Counted from the first letter of the stretch, positions 23,898 through 36,700 are shown. The stretch: DNA of 64,000 nucleotides from Costus lasius (GCA_027563935.2 CM050446.2:121350499-121414498); one strand, 5' to 3'. Translations and numbers: made by a program. The notes: generated from the letters alone by a model not told the origin.

Positions 23898-25205
23898 CTA
23901 CTGCTCTACGGTGTTGATGGTCTTCATCCGAGCCGTCGTCGATGAAGTGCGCAAGCCAAGTTGTGTCGCCATGTATTCTGATACAAATAGATGATTCACA
24001 CCGGTATCGACCATCACCTCCACCTCTACCTCATGTATCTGCATTGGAACATACATTAATTCTACTTCTCCGGAGGCTGACACTGGTGTGATCGCATTTA
24101 GCGCCATCGCTCCTACGCATGTCACTACAGGGTCGTTGTCAGCCACCTCTTTCCTAGCGAACTCTCACTGTACGATTACTTCAATCTGCTCTCGGATTGG
24201 GCAGTCGCGCATCTGATGTGGACCTTTGCACAAAAAGCAACTCATCGGTCTTGGTCGATCATGCGCCCTCTTTGCAGGTTGATTCTGCTCCTGTCGTGCT
24301 GGCTAACCTCTGCCTCGCCGGGGAAAGAGTCTCTCCCTTTCTAGTGCTCTCGCTCTTGCCGGAGAGCGACGCTTCAGGAGCGACTTTGATGCTTTCGGGA
24401 AAGTCGTACCTGAAGCTCTCACATCCACGAAGGATTCAGTTATCGCTGTGGCCGTCCTCCAATCCTGCAACGCATGTCGTCGGATTTCAGCCTCCGTCTC
24501 TGACATGTCCGATATCTCCAACATAAGTGCTGAATAAGCCTGGACATACTCCTAGATTGGGCCAGTACGCCTGAGCTGATTCACCGCATCACGTGCCTGG
24601 TCCGCTAAGTTCCCGGGAAGAAACTGAAACTGCTGTTGCAGTTCCTCTTGGAACACCTCCCAAGTGCAATCGGCTACTCCTGATGTCGATTCAACTTTGG
24701 TTCTCCACCAAAGTTTTGTATTATCTGCGAGGTATGCAATGCACACCCGCACTCGTTCCTAGTCTTGGACATGATTGGCGACGAAGAATTGCCCCATATC
24801 CCAAAGAAAGTTTCCCAACTCTTTAGATGATTGGGCTCCTCCGAACATCGCAGGTTCTGGAATGCAAACCTTCAATATAGGAGCCGCCTGCTCCATCGTT
24901 AGTGTTGCGGGCACACTCCCTTGTGTCTATGCTAATGCCATCCGCATCACAGCGAGATCTGCTTGTACCTGCTGTTGTGCTACAGCGAAGCCTGCTACTT
25001 GCTCTCGTAGCGCCGCCATCTCTTACAAATTTTGATGGGCAATAGCTATCCCTTCTAAAGTTTGTTGGAGGGTGATTATTTGCAACCTCTGTTGCTCCAC
25101 CGTGCACTGCAAGTTCTCCACCTGGGGGACAACAGCATCTTCCCCATCTCCTATTAGGCCAAGCACCTGCTCAACTTGCACCAAATGCTCTCCATGACTC
25201 ACCAT
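23898..25205 (-). pseudogene. Family-1 gag-protease remnant
   Basis: Reading leftward from an ATG at 25205, the first part is a predicted coiled coil rich in Gln and Leu (VPQVENLQCTVEQQRLQII). A retrotransposon gag segment lies near 24750-24550 (TKLWWRTKVES, WEVFQEELQQQF). A retropepsin active site lies near 24040 (VEVMVDTGVNHLFVSEY), with the canonical DTG. Stops and frame changes separate the pieces, so the protein is not made as such. Reverse transcriptase, RNase H and integrase are absent: the frame runs almost straight into the 3' LTR. Confidence 0.75.
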
Positions 25206-25235
25206 GTCATTGAAGTTTAGCCTCTGATACCGGTT

Positions 25236-26373
25236 TGTCACGCCCTATTTCCCTTTCTCCTCCATGTCACACTTCCCTCCTTGAATTATACACTGAAAGC
25301 CGAGTTTTTGCTACATGAGTTCTGATTTCGAAATCCAAATCGAATTCCAAACTTTACCTTGATTTTGAATAGCCGCGGGTAGTGTTGACTCGAAGTTTGT
25401 TGCCTCGAATCAAATACTCGATACGTTCTCTTCGCCTATCCTTTGCTATTCACGTGAACGAACGCTTCGTTCATTCATTCGTTCACTGTCGTCAGAGAAG
25501 GAAGTGCATGGAGAAGCCCGGGCATGCGTCAGGGGAAGAGCCCTCGCGTCCTCACCCTTAGCCCCTGTCGTCAAAAGCTGCCTGGACTGTCGTCGACGGT
25601 GATGGTGAAGAAGAAGGTGAAGAAGATTGTCGCCATAGAAGAACCCAGTGAAAGGGAAAGTCCTCTGTTTATTCATGTCAAACAGATTACAAAACCCTCC
25701 CTCTCCTCTCGCTCACCCTCGTCGGCGGCCACGCTGCCGATGACTTACAGAGCTCTCAGATCTCTCTGTTCTCCTCTAAGTCCATCGTCGCCCTCTAGCG
25801 ACGGAAACTCTCTAGATCCTCTTCCTCCTCTAGATCGCTTCATCGCAGAAGGGAGGTGCTACCGTCCTTGCTTGCTGCTGCGTCTACCTCACGCTTTAAA
25901 GGGAAGAAACAGGGGACATTCGCCCGCTTCGTCCGCACGCGTCCGTATCCCTGCCGAGGTCACCGCAGTTGCTTGTGTGGACTAAGTCTGCTGCTTCCGC
26001 CGTCATTATACTCACTGAAGGAGACGAAACTGCCTCCTCTGTCCGAAGATCTCTCACCATCCGCATCCACGTCAATCCCACTCTCCTATTTCCCTACTGA
26101 AGACGAGGTCGACACCACTCGCGTATCCTCATCACCGATAGCATCGCCCCCTGAGCGAAGATGCGCTGAAGGAGGTGAAGAGGCCGTAATAGAAGTTGCG
26201 TCCGCTTCCTCTGCTGGAGATGCGGTCTTCAACGCCAGACCCATCTCCTTCCTTTCGTTGCTACCGCCGAATCACAGAAGCGTGATTCATTTGATTTGGG
26301 CGTTGACCCAAATCCTTGACCAGGATTTGACTCAGCTTTCGATTTCGCAGCTTGGGCTTGGGCTTGGGCCGCC
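25236..26373 (-). repeat. Family-1 LTR B (5' LTR), truncated
   Basis: Starts TGTCACGCCC next to the primer site and follows LTR C closely up to 'gggccgcc' at 26373. There the Athila-like element 2a begins with TGATGTC. In LTR C about 60 bp more follow to TATCACA, so the end of LTR B is missing or displaced. Confidence 0.85.
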
Positions 26374-27724
26374 TGATGTCTTAAATTTATATAGTATTTT
26401 TTACCATACTTTTCATACAAAATCTCTTCTATTATTATCGTGTTTTCACTTATTTTGTCTTAAACCCCTTTGTTTGTTCGGAATCTTCACCTTTCTTCAC
26501 TTTTGTCATATTTCAGGTGGAAACTACTAAATTTTGATAGATATTGATGAATCCAAGTGCACAGATGAATTCTACAAGTCAAGATGAAGCTACCTCTCAA
26601 ATTTTATCCAAATTGGAGCATGTTTAGAAAATACGGCTCACCCGTGATATTTTTCTCAGTCGTATTTTGTTGAAGAAAATCCACATAATGTTTCACGGCT
26701 GCCTATGATAATTTTCACGGCCGTATTTTGTCTGCCAGATTCGGTTTTGACCCCGTTTCTTACCCGATTCGGTTTGTTTTCTAGCCAGATTTTGGGGAAA
26801 ACCTAATAAGGAGTTGAAAAACTATATAAGCTACCAACAGAGCAATTATTAGGACTTTTTGGCTGATTTACAAGGAAAATTCGACAAAGAGGCAAGAGCT
26901 AGGGCAAACGATGTCGATCTTCAATTACTGATTAGAAAAGCATCGATTTTCCAGTTGGCTGGCGTCGATCTTCATCAGGGATCCTTGATTCTTGTCTTCG
27001 TTTGTCGATTTCATATTTATTTGCCACTTTTATAATCAAACATGGATTCTTACAATGTGAATATTATTACTATGTCAATGTAAATTCTTAATTCAGGATT
27101 TAGGGTGTAGCCCTCTATGTTTTCATGACTTGACTTTTGTTATCCTCTTATGAAGTGATTATTTGTGTTAGATTCAATAACTGTTGCACTTATTACATGT
27201 TAATTACTGGCCATAATTTGCATGTTTTAAAACGTCACAAGAAGTACTGAGAGGTGAATTGCAACGTCGGATCTGCAATTTTTGAACAAGCTAATTTGAA
27301 CACGAGAGTAGTTCAAATCAGCTTGAGGGTTTTCTTAGATTTATCAAGAGTTCATTGGATTTATCCTGAGTTAATAACCATGAGAGTAGGGGATTGATTC
27401 AGATAAACACTGGATTGTACTGCTTAGTGGGGGCAATCTGTACATGCGAATAAATCCCCTTCAACATAGTTAATCCTTCTTCAGATGCTTTTAATTATAA
27501 AAAGTCATGAAACATAGTGTGGTAAACCCGAAGTCCTGAACTTCCATCAAATCGATTACAACCAATGTCTTTTTACTATTTCTGCATTTAGTTAAAGATA
27601 AAACCATTTTTTTTCCTAATTGTCTAGCTAGCGATCTTAAGTAGAGTGAGTACTTGGTCATTGGCCTCTGTGGGATCGATATTTTTATTATTTCGATTTT
27701 TCCGTACACTTGCGGAACACATCA
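26374..27724 (+). repeat. 5' LTR of element 2a
   Basis: 1351 bp, starting TGATGTCTTAAATTT and ending CTTGCGGAACACATCA. The end resembles other Athila-like LTRs here (CACTTGCGGGACGTATCA). Palindrome motifs lie at 26640-26730, for example TTTCACGGCTGCC and TTTTCACGGCCGTATTTTG. Confidence 0.88.
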
Positions 27725-27730
27725 AGTTTT

Positions 27731-27748
27731 TGGTGTCATTGCCGGGGA
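27731..27748 (+). other. Primer-binding site (tRNA-Asp type)
   Basis: TGGTGTCATTGCCGGGGA, six bases after the LTR, resembles the complement of the plant tRNA-Asp 3' end (TGGCGCCGTTGCCGGGGA) with two changes. Confidence 0.85.
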
Positions 27749-27894
27749 CCAATGTTATCAATATTGACTTAATCTAAGGATTGATTGACTAGACCTTTGT
27801 TTTTCTTTTCTTTGCAATCTAACTCTATTTATTCACAGTTTTTCTTTGCATGTATTGTCTGTCTTCCATCTTCAGTTTAACTTGTCGATTGTTT

Positions 27895-29695
27895 ATGCCC
27901 AGGTGTTCCAGAAAGTTATTTGAGGAAGATCCTAAACCGGAAGGAACTTATGCCTACGCAGAATGCAATTAGCAAAGGAAATTTTGAAATCTAAGATAGG
28001 TGACGCGAGATCTTAAAGAGATTATGCAAACCCAAACCTGCAAGGGGTTCGCTGTAGTTTTACTTGCCCCAACTTTGAGGCGAACAACCTTGAAATCAAG
28101 TCATCTCTACTTTCTATGGTTCAACAGAACCAATTTGGAGGCATGCCATCTGAGGATCCTAATATGCACCTTTCCATATTTCTTGAATATTGTGATACAT
28201 TAAAGATGAATGGTGTTTCTAATGATGCTCTTCGACTCAGACTTTTCCCTTTTTCCCTCAGGGATAGGGCTCGCGCATGGCTTCACTCTCATCAGCCAGG
28301 TTTCATAACAACTTGAAGGAACTTTCCAATGCTTTTCTAGCAAAATATTTTCCCCCAAGTAAAACTACGCAGCTTAGGAACCAGATCACGAGCTTTGTTC
28401 AGAAAGAAAGAGAATAATTGTATGAGGCATGAGACCGATTTTAAGAACTTCAGAGGATGTGCCCACATCACGACCTCAACAAGTGGGTAATCATTCACAC
28501 ATTCTATAATGCATTGAATTACAATACTCGCATGTCAGTTGATGCTGTCGCCAGTCGAGCAATCATGAATAAGAGTGTGGATGATGCAATTAATTTGTTT
28601 GAAGGAATGGCCTTGAATCATTGTCAATGGGTAAGTGAGAGAGGACCATCTACCAAGGCGTCAGGTAGGTATGACTTAGATGTTATTTCATCGCTTGCTG
28701 CCAAGGTGACTCTCTAACTAACAAAATAAATTCTTTGAATCTTAATTCTGCCTCTGTTAATGCTATTTCATGTGAGATTTGTGATAATGCAGGACATTAC
28801 ACATAGGATTATCAGTTGGGAGTCTCTACACAAAGTGAGTGCGACTTTGAACAAGCAAATGCAATTGGGAATTATAATGGAAGACCTCAGAATGACCCAT
28901 ACTCAAACACATATAACCCTGGTTGGAGGAACCATCCCAATCTCTCGTGGAGGAGCAATCAAAATCTAGCACCTCAGGGTAATAATTGATAGCCCTCTAG
29001 ATTTTAGCAAAGACAGTACAACCAGCCTCAGCCTCAAGCTCCTCAGAAGTTAAACTTGGAAGTGATGATGGAGACTTTTATTGCCACACAGACAAAGCAG
29101 AATGATGATTTCAGACATCGATTCGATGATTTCAGGGAAGAATTTAGACATCTAACTTCTGAGATGGAATCTATGAAGACCCATCAAAAGATGTTGGAAA
29201 CTTAGATAGCTCAGCAGGCTAGCTCTTCAAGTAGGCCTATAGGTAGACTGCCGAGGAAGCCAGAGATAAACCCACATGAGCACTACAATGCCATTACAAC
29301 ACGCAGTGGGAAACAATTGGAAGAGCCACAAACACCAAATACAACGCAAGACCAAGAGGTAAAAATTCTGAATCCACAAAGGAAGAGGAAAATAATGGCG
29401 ACACATCTTTGCAAGATAGGGAGCCAGAACCAGTTTATGTACCACCACCTCCCTACAAACCGCCAGTACCTTTCTCTCAAAGATTGTTAAAGGCTAAACT
29501 TGACAAACAATTTGGAAAATTTTTAGAGGTACTTAAAAAGCTTTATATTAATATACATTTAACTGATGCTTTGTCACAGATGCCTTCATATGCCAAGTTT
29601 TTGAAAGAGATGTTGTCCAACAAGAGGAAGTTGGAAGAGCATGGAACGGTCACACTCACTAAGGAGTGCAGTGCAATAATTTAGAATAAATTGCC
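27895..29695 (+). pseudogene. Element 2a gag remnant
   Basis: Broken frames spell an Athila-type gag: MVQQNQFGG with LFPFSLRDRARAWLHS near 28230-28290, then MCPHHDLNKWVIIHTFYNAL near 28460-28515, a partial zinc knuckle (CEICDNAGHY) near 28780 and the proline-rich linker PYKPPVPFSQRLL near 29450. At least four frame changes or stops separate them. No intact protein. Confidence 0.85.
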
Positions 29696-29708
29696 ACCAA
29701 AGCTTAAG

Positions 29709-31211
29709 GATCCAGAGAATTTTCTATTCCTTATTTGATTGGTGATATGTCTATTGATCGTGCTTTGTGTGATCTAGGGGCTAATGTCAGCTTGATGCCA
29801 CATTTTGTTTGTAAGAAGCTAGACATCGGAGATCTTAAGCCCACTTTTGTTTCTCTACAGCTAGCCGACTGCTACATCCGGTAGGTATTTTAGAAGATGT
29901 GCCTATCAAGGTTGGAAAATTTTTTATACCTGCTAATTTTGTTATCCTCGAGATAGAAGAGGATTCTAGACTTTTCATAATTTTAGGTCGCCCCTTTGTG
30001 GCAACAGCTGGAGCCATAATTGATGTTAAGAATGAGAAGCTCACTTTTAAGATAGGTGAAGATTCTGTAGATTTTGATTTGACAGAAAATTTAAAGAAGT
30101 CTTCTTTTGCACGATCCTGTTGTAGTGTTGAAGTCTTAGAAGACACTTCACCGATGACCATTGATTCCAGGATGGAGAAGGATCCGCTCAAAGTATGCCT
30201 CATCAAAGGTGATGACAATGATGAAGAGGAGGAGGTAAGCTCATATTCTGCACTATTAAATTCTGCATGGCCACTTGAGTCCAAAAAGTTGAAAGAAGAA
30301 CACTTGGGCATGCAAGAAGGTAAATCCAATGAAGAAAAGAGGTATGGATTTAAAAATCTCTCAAGCAACCTTAGGTATGAATTTCTTAGAGAGAACTCTA
30401 CTTTTCCTGTAATTATTAATGCAAATCTTAATGCCTCTCAAACTGCTAGGCTTTTAAATGAACTTCGGCAGCATAAGAAAGTGATTGGCTATACTCTTAA
30501 TGATATACAAGGAATTAATCCTTCTGTTTGTATGCATAGAATATTTTTAGAAGAGGGGAGCAAGCCATCAATTGAGTATCAGAGGAGGGTCAACCGGAAC
30601 ATGAAGGAGGTAGTGAAGAAAGAGATTCTAAAGCTCCTAGATGCTGGAGTTATCTACCCTATTTCTGACAGCCAGTGGGTGAGCCCAGTGCATGTTGTGC
30701 CAAAGAAAGGATGGATTACTGTGATGAAGATGAAAACAATACTCTTATTCCGACAAGAACGGTAACAGGGTGGCAGATGTGCATTGACTATCAGAAGTTG
30801 AATGCCGTCACCCGAAAAGATCATTTTCCCCTTCCTTTTATTGATCAAATGCTATAATGCTTAGCATGTAATTCTTATTTCTGTTATCTTGATGGATATT
30901 CTGGTTTCTTTCAAATCCCTATTCATCCTGAAGACCAGGAGCAGACGACGTTCACGTGCCCATATGGCACTTTTGCTTATCGCCGCATGCCATTTGGACT
31001 CACGAATCCCGGTTTGGATCCCCGTTACCCCAAACAATTCACGTCTGCAGCGGGATTCGACCCCTGTCCATGACCCTCACGAGTCATGACCCCTTTAACC
31101 ATCTGAGCTGCAACGTTGTGAAGAATTTAATTTGGTTTTAAACTGGGAAAAGTATCATTTTATGGTTAATGAGGGTATTATTATAGGACACTTAATTTCT
31201 AATCGTGGTTT
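29709..31211 (+). pseudogene. Element 2a protease and reverse transcriptase, 5' part
   Basis: An aspartic protease near 29760 carries DLGANVSLMP, the Athila variant of the usual DTG, followed by ILGRPFVATAGA near 29985. Reverse transcriptase follows: the N-terminal PSVCMHRIFL, DAGVIYPISDSQWVSPV at about 30645, WQMCIDYQKLN near 30775, and YRRMPFGLTN ending near 31010. The region that should hold the catalytic [FY]xDD is absent, replaced by a tRNA-like segment (31013-31112). RT resumes with NLVLNWEKYHF near 31130 and stops at the insertion point of element 3, within SNRG. Confidence 0.88.
31013..31112 (-). mobile_element. tRNA-like (SINE-like) segment inside the RT region
   Basis: On the minus strand this reads like the head of a tRNA-derived SINE: TGCAGCTCAGATGG resembles an A box (TRGCNNAGYNGG), and about 35 nt later GGGTCGAATCCC resembles a B box (GGTTCGANTCC). 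A self-complementary CATGAC/GTCATG stem lies between them. No clear poly(A) tail or target duplication is visible, so a full SINE is not proven. Confidence 0.45.
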
Positions 31212-32677
31212 TGATGCGTCCACAAGTGCATGGATTTATCGAAGTAATAAAATAAGATATCGTTCCCAACGAGGATCAGATGGTCAAGTACCGACTACAC
31301 AATTCGTCTAAATCTAGGCTAATCAAATTGTGGATTGTTTAGGACTGTAAGTACGAAAAACAATGAAAACAGTGTTTTAGAGAAAATCAGATTTTGAAAG
31401 GTCGATCGAGGCTTTGCCACACTAACAATTAAGAATCTTACAAAAATAACTCTTTGAACAGAAAATTATGATCATGAAAGAGATTATTCCTAACGTACAG
31501 ATTACCTCCTCACGAAGTGTAACCCGGTATCTTACTACGCTAACTTCCTACTCTTGCGACAGTTATCGTACCTAGATCCATTAAATTCTATGAAAAACCT
31601 TGTAAAACTTTCAAACAAATCCAAACTACTCCCGTGATTAGATTCGTAGGTTTGAGTAAAATAGATCCAACGTTGCGATTCACCTCCCGGTTCTTCTCGC
31701 AACGTCTAAGACGCAATTATACTTGGCCAGAGTAAACTACGAATTAAACACAATTCTAATCAAATCATGATACAATAATCATAGCAAAGAGTAAAAATAT
31801 AATTTTTACTTCATAATTATCAGCGGGCTAAACCCCTAATCCAGAAATAAGAATTACTTGCTCATGTTCTTCATTAAAAGCATATGTATTAAATGAACAA
31901 GCATTAAATCCCCTCGAATTATAAGAATTTCACTAAGAAAATGATTAGAAAAGCTTCCCCTCGATCTGGAGATGAAGAGGAGGTGATCAATCTCCTCTTT
32001 TGCATGAAATCTCATCGGAAATCTGCTCTGAAACCAATATTCACCTTAACAGTCACCGCCGCTTGTCTTCGTCCAAAAAAGTCCTCCTCAACCCCACAAA
32101 AATCGAACCTTTTATACTTTAATCGGTCTGGAACCCTCCAAGGAACGAATTTGGAGAGTTTGGATCAAATCCGGTTTGATTTAGAGTCAAATCGAGTGAA
32201 AAACTCGAAGGGGCGAAAACTTTCATGGCCCGTAAAGTGTTTACGGCTGAGACCGTAAATGTATCTGTGAATAAGCCCTTTTGTACACAGAAAGTTTCAC
32301 GGACCGTGAAGGATTCACGGCCTCATCTAGGAAAGTTTCTGTGGACTTTTTAACTTAGCCGTTTTCCACCCTTCGAACGCCAAATTTATGGCTGGCTGGA
32401 ATAATTATGGCCAAGGCCGTAAAGTAGCATTTTTCATCGTTTTGACTACAAATTTGATGTGCAACCTCATAATCTCCTTGGGAATCGTGCTAAGGTTTCA
32501 AAACTCACAAAATCCATCATTTTCGCATTATTTTACTTGCATTTTCATAAAAACCAAGAAAAGTGAAGATTTCATACCAATAGAAGTAAAAATGCCAAAT
32601 ATTAGTGTAAAATCATAAAATAAGCTCGAAATATCATATAAAATATAGGTAAAATGTGGTGTAAATACAATGCATCA
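31212..32677 (-). repeat. 3' LTR of element 3
   Basis: 1466 bp from TGATGCGTCCACAAGTGC to ACAATGCATCA. Close match to 43121-44588. The motif CCGTAAAGTGTTTACGGC lies at 32229-32250 and TTCACGG words at 32290-32325. Confidence 0.92.
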
Positions 32678-32710
32678 AAATACCCTAGGCTTGAAACCTT
32701 GCTTGTCCTC
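32678..32710 (-). other. Polypurine tract region of element 3
   Basis: On the minus strand, GAGGACAAGCAAGG is followed by a G/A/T tract running into the LTR. The same GAGGACAAGCAAAG phrase precedes the 3' LTR of 2c (53260-53290). Confidence 0.6.
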
Positions 32711-34187
32711 TGACATGTCCCGCAAGTGCACGGTTATGTCGGAGTAATATAAAAGATGTCGAATCCCACAGAGAACAAGGTTGAGTACCAAAAAATCTGA
32801 GTTTTAAGAGCTAGGCGAATCGGAACGTGGTTTTGAAAACTAAAATCGAAAACAAAACAAGATAAGTAATCACAACTACGCTAGTTAAGAGTAAATATGG
32901 GAGAGATATCGGGGCTATGGTTTCCACCGCGCTGACTACTTCAATCGCACAAGACAGATATTAATTATTTGGATTATTGGTTTTGCACAAGGAATCTAAC
33001 CCTAGGGTACAAGGTGCCCTCTCTCGAGTGTACACCCCAGTGTTCGATTAAGACGATCATTTACTCTCGCAGTGGATCATTTTAGATGAACCCAATGAGT
33101 TCTATGACAGATTATGAAACCCTTGAGCGAAGACTAAGCACTCTCGTGTCGAGGTCTCGCAAGTTTTACTAAGAGATTCCACCCCTACGATCCTCCTCTC
33201 GGTATGAATCGTAACGGCTAATACATGAAAATACTCGGCCAAGGTAAAATCACAGAATAAGCACGTCAAAGTAAAATATACTCACAACACAATCCAAATA
33301 ATAGAATTAAGATAAATTTTGTGATTAAATTCATCAACAGGTTTCAACCACGCCCCGAAATAGGGTTTACGCTTCAATCATTATTGAAACGCTCAAAAAT
33401 CTCTCTTTTAACATAACAAGATCATAAGAAAGAGTTTTTAAGGGATAGGAGATGATAAACCGAAACAAATCCTGAAGAATCGAAGCGCTCCGATGATCAG
33501 ATCTCCGAAAATCGCCTCGAACTCCTCTTTCCGCTGTGTTCTTCTGCCTCCGCCGCCTCGTCGTGTCTTTACTCAATGATTAGGTTATAAAAATTGAGGC
33601 TTTTACATTCCCTGCCTTCTCCTTCTAAAGAGCTTTCCATAGAGTCCTCACTTGCCAAATTTGGATGCCAAACGGGTCGAAAATCATCAAAAATCCGAGT
33701 GGAACTCGGTTTGCGCAAGCCTGGGTTGAAATCACGAGGGTGAACCCGGCCGGCTTCACCTGGCCGTGATCATTCTGGGCATTCTGACTGAAAGAAGCGT
33801 CGGGGTTCACCTGCCTGTGCTTCGTTTTGTGCAAATTTTGGCCTAAAGGAAAACTGGTGCGTGAAGCTCTCTATGTGGTTCTGCTGACTGGCGAAGAAAC
33901 TGGAGAACCCCATGGGGTTCACCTGGCCGTATTTTTCAGGCTAACTCCGTTTGAGCCCAAATTTGACGTGTAGCTTTGTCTTTGTATAAGAAATCGTCCT
34001 ATAGCCTTAGAATCTTCAAAATATGTCAAAAAAGGGTGATTTTACCTAAAATTTCACAATAGCACCAAAAAGTAAAGATTCTGAAGCTTTTAAGCAAATA
34101 AACCTTAAAAGAGTATAAAAGTGTCAAAATAAGCCTAGATTTAACATGAAATAGCTATGAATATTACTACTAAAATGTAAGGCATCA
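32711..34187 (-). repeat. 3' LTR of element 2b
   Basis: 1477 bp from TGACATGTCCCGCAAGTGC to AATGTAAGGCATCA. Several palindrome words (GGTGAACCCGGCCGG, GGCTTCACCTGGCCG) at 33740-33930. It resembles the right LTR at well over 90 percent in the first 200 bp by eye. Confidence 0.9.
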
Positions 34188-35677
34188 AAATACTCCAGAC
34201 TTAAATCTTTGTTTGTCCTCAAGCAATAAAATAAGATGAAATACAAGCTAGGTGTAAGAGTAATCTTTCATGTCAAGGCATACATCCAAGTTAGAAAAAC
34301 ATTTAATAACAATCCAAAATCTAATCAGGAGAAATCAAGTAAATGGTTGTTTCAAGTGTTCAACAGTTTAATCCCACAATTTCTAGATGTCAAACAACCT
34401 TGTAAGCAACAAACATAGGATTCAATCAAGCTTACATACAACACTGATGCAATTCCAATCTTTCCTAGTCAAATCGTTGGGGTTAACTCAAATGTTTCAT
34501 TTAGAGTATGATACACTGATTATTGCATTAGACTTCAACTCATATCCTTATGTACCATTGCCAAATTTTCGCAATGCCAAGTAGAGGAGTCTCTTTATTG
34601 ATTCCAACTTCACATCCCTTAGATTTCAACTCATGTCCTTCGGTACCACTGCCAATTTTTCACAGTGCCAAGTAGAGGAATCTAAGGGTGATTTTTTTTT
34701 AACACTCAGCAGTTGATAACATATCCTTTTTGACAGATGCAGTGTCTCCCCAACAACAGAAAGGAATTCAAAGAATAACTAAGCGAATATGTATCTCAAT
34801 ATGATTCTCATGTAAGTTGCAAGCTTTAGTTGATTTAACAATCATAGAAATGTTTGACCCACTAATGAACAACTCAAACCAATCCAAATCACAAAATTTC
34901 AAAATCATAGACATATGGGCATGATCAAAAAGTATCTCTAACAAGGAGGTATTCTTAACAATCTTTGATTATTCCTAACCAATCATGCATTCACTTTGGA
35001 AAATTTTTGCAATAGCTATCATAGGACAATTCATACACATACTCATGGAAAAATTTCACACAACATATATAAAAAAACATAATCATCATAATAGAGTATG
35101 GACATAAACAAGAAAGTAAAGTAATGTCATGCAGTCACAAGGTGGGGCCTGAAGATGTGGACCAGACCCATGAATATAATGACATATAAGATACAATGCT
35201 ACATAATATCCATCACAGAATAAAAGTATCAATCCAAACACAGCAAACCACAGCACATGAAGACAATAAGCAGAGATCGGAGTAAAGACAGCTCACCCAC
35301 TCTAAAAGTTTGCATAGTCCTCTATGCAAAGTCCGGATACATGAGAGGAGAAGGTGGAGGGCCGGGAGAACATAAATGGCATACTAGCACGGGCGAACAC
35401 CATAATCATGGCCTAGCCGTGATTCACACTGTGCTGCAAATAAATGCTTGGCTTTGATTCCCTGTTCTCTAGAAGGTATGCCTACAATATATAATAAATC
35501 TCAATCAGAAAAAACCTCCATGAAAACAAAATAAAACACATCAAAATCCACCTATAAGAGTTTTTAACAAAAACAAAAAAAAAATCAAGACATAACAGAA
35601 ATAAACAAGCAAAAACTTGGGCTGCCTCCCAAGGAGCGCTAGTTTTAGGTCTATAGCTCGACCATAAACAATGTTTA
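34188..35677 (-). other. Element 2b 3' internal region
   Basis: On the minus strand: the conserved motif AGCGCTCCTTGGGAGGCAGC (35640-35621), a short weakened palindrome spacer (about 35440-35385), then sequence matching the 3' untranslated part of 2c, including the paired TTGGCACTG...CAGTGGTACC hairpins at 34550-34690. A purine tract (34203-34188) abuts the LTR. The third ORF seen in 2a and 2c is absent. Confidence 0.65.
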
Positions 35678-36700
35678 TCAACCCACACTAGATGAATAAA
35701 AAAGGGTGAGAATAACCCTTTTGTCAGTTCGGTCATCCTGATAATAGTGTTTTAGTCCCTGGCCATTCTCAATAAACATTCCTGTATGCTCTACCCAAAT
35801 CTTGATGGCCCCATGAGGATATACTTGTTGCACAGGGAAGGGTTCTGACCACCTTGTCCTTGACTTTCCATGAAACAATTTTGGCTTAGAGTTAAAGAGC
35901 ATAACTCTATCATCTTCAAGAAATTCCTCTTTAATAATGTGCTAGTCGTGCCATTGCTTAGTGTGTTCTTTGTTCAAATTGGCGTTGACTATCATTTGAT
36001 ATGTAGAGTTGTTACCAAGGAACTCATGGTGAGGTTTGCTAGGAAGGCTCTCGTATTCAATCTTCTTTTCTTCTGTCTCTCCAAAGATCACTTTAGAAAG
36101 AGTTTCCAACTTCGAGGACTTGGACTCCAAAACTGGGTGAGAGTCCAACAATAGTGAATATTCAATAGTGTGGTCATCAATGTTTTGGTCCTCAGCATCA
36201 AGCAAACATAGTTCTAGCGGGTCGATGTCTCTCTTGTATGGTTCAATGTGCTTCACATCTCTCTCTATGATATCAACATGGCAACATGTACATGCAAGAG
36301 AAGGTTTCTTTAGAGAGTCTGATAAATTAAATTGTACAACATTCTCACCGACGTTTAAATCCAATTTTCCATTTTTGACATCGACCACTACGCCAGCTGT
36401 GGCAAGGAATGGCCTCCCAAGAATGATAGGTAATTTGTCATTCTCATCAATCTCCAACACAACAAAATCTGTCAGAATAAAATAGTTGCCTACTTTGACA
36501 GGGACATCCTCCACAATCCCAATAGCTCGGCGAATCGATCTATCGGCCAACTGCAATGAAATGGTGGTTGACTTCAAGTCTCCTAAATTCAGCTTCTTGC
36601 ACAAGGAAAGAGGCATCAAATTAACACTCGCCCCCAAATCACAGAGGGCTCGCTGGAATGTCATCTCCCCAATCTGGCAGGTAATGGAAAAACTGCCTGG
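35678..36700 (-). pseudogene. Element 2b protease joined to the integrase C-terminal tail
   Basis: Minus-strand frame with the protease site ALCDLGASVNLMPLS (about 36650) and LPIILGRPFLATAGV near 36420. After the RT-proximal phrase IVNANLNKEHT the sequence jumps to KQWHD and, past a stop, to FNSKPKLFHGKSRTRW. In intact pol, as in element 2a at 56000-56100, the latter lies at the end of integrase. About 2 kb of RT, RNase H and integrase core is therefore missing at one junction (near 35965). Confidence 0.88.

Larger units (their letters stand above)
20858..26373 (-). mobile_element. Family-1 Ty3/gypsy element, minus strand, internally deleted
   Basis: Two related LTRs (20858-23541, itself interrupted, and 25236-26373, cut short) flank a short 1694-bp interior. 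On the minus strand the interior starts with a primer-binding site CCGGTATCAGAGG (25233-25221), matching the 3' end of initiator Met tRNA. It holds gag and a protease but no reverse transcriptase or integrase, and ends in a purine-rich tract (GGCGAGGGAGAA) beside the 3' LTR. It is therefore a non-autonomous derivative. A third LTR of the same family is at 58111-59264. Confidence 0.8.

Noticed and set aside
31013..31112. A functional tRNA gene
   Set aside because: Box-like words are present, but I cannot build a full cloverleaf with a proper acceptor stem.
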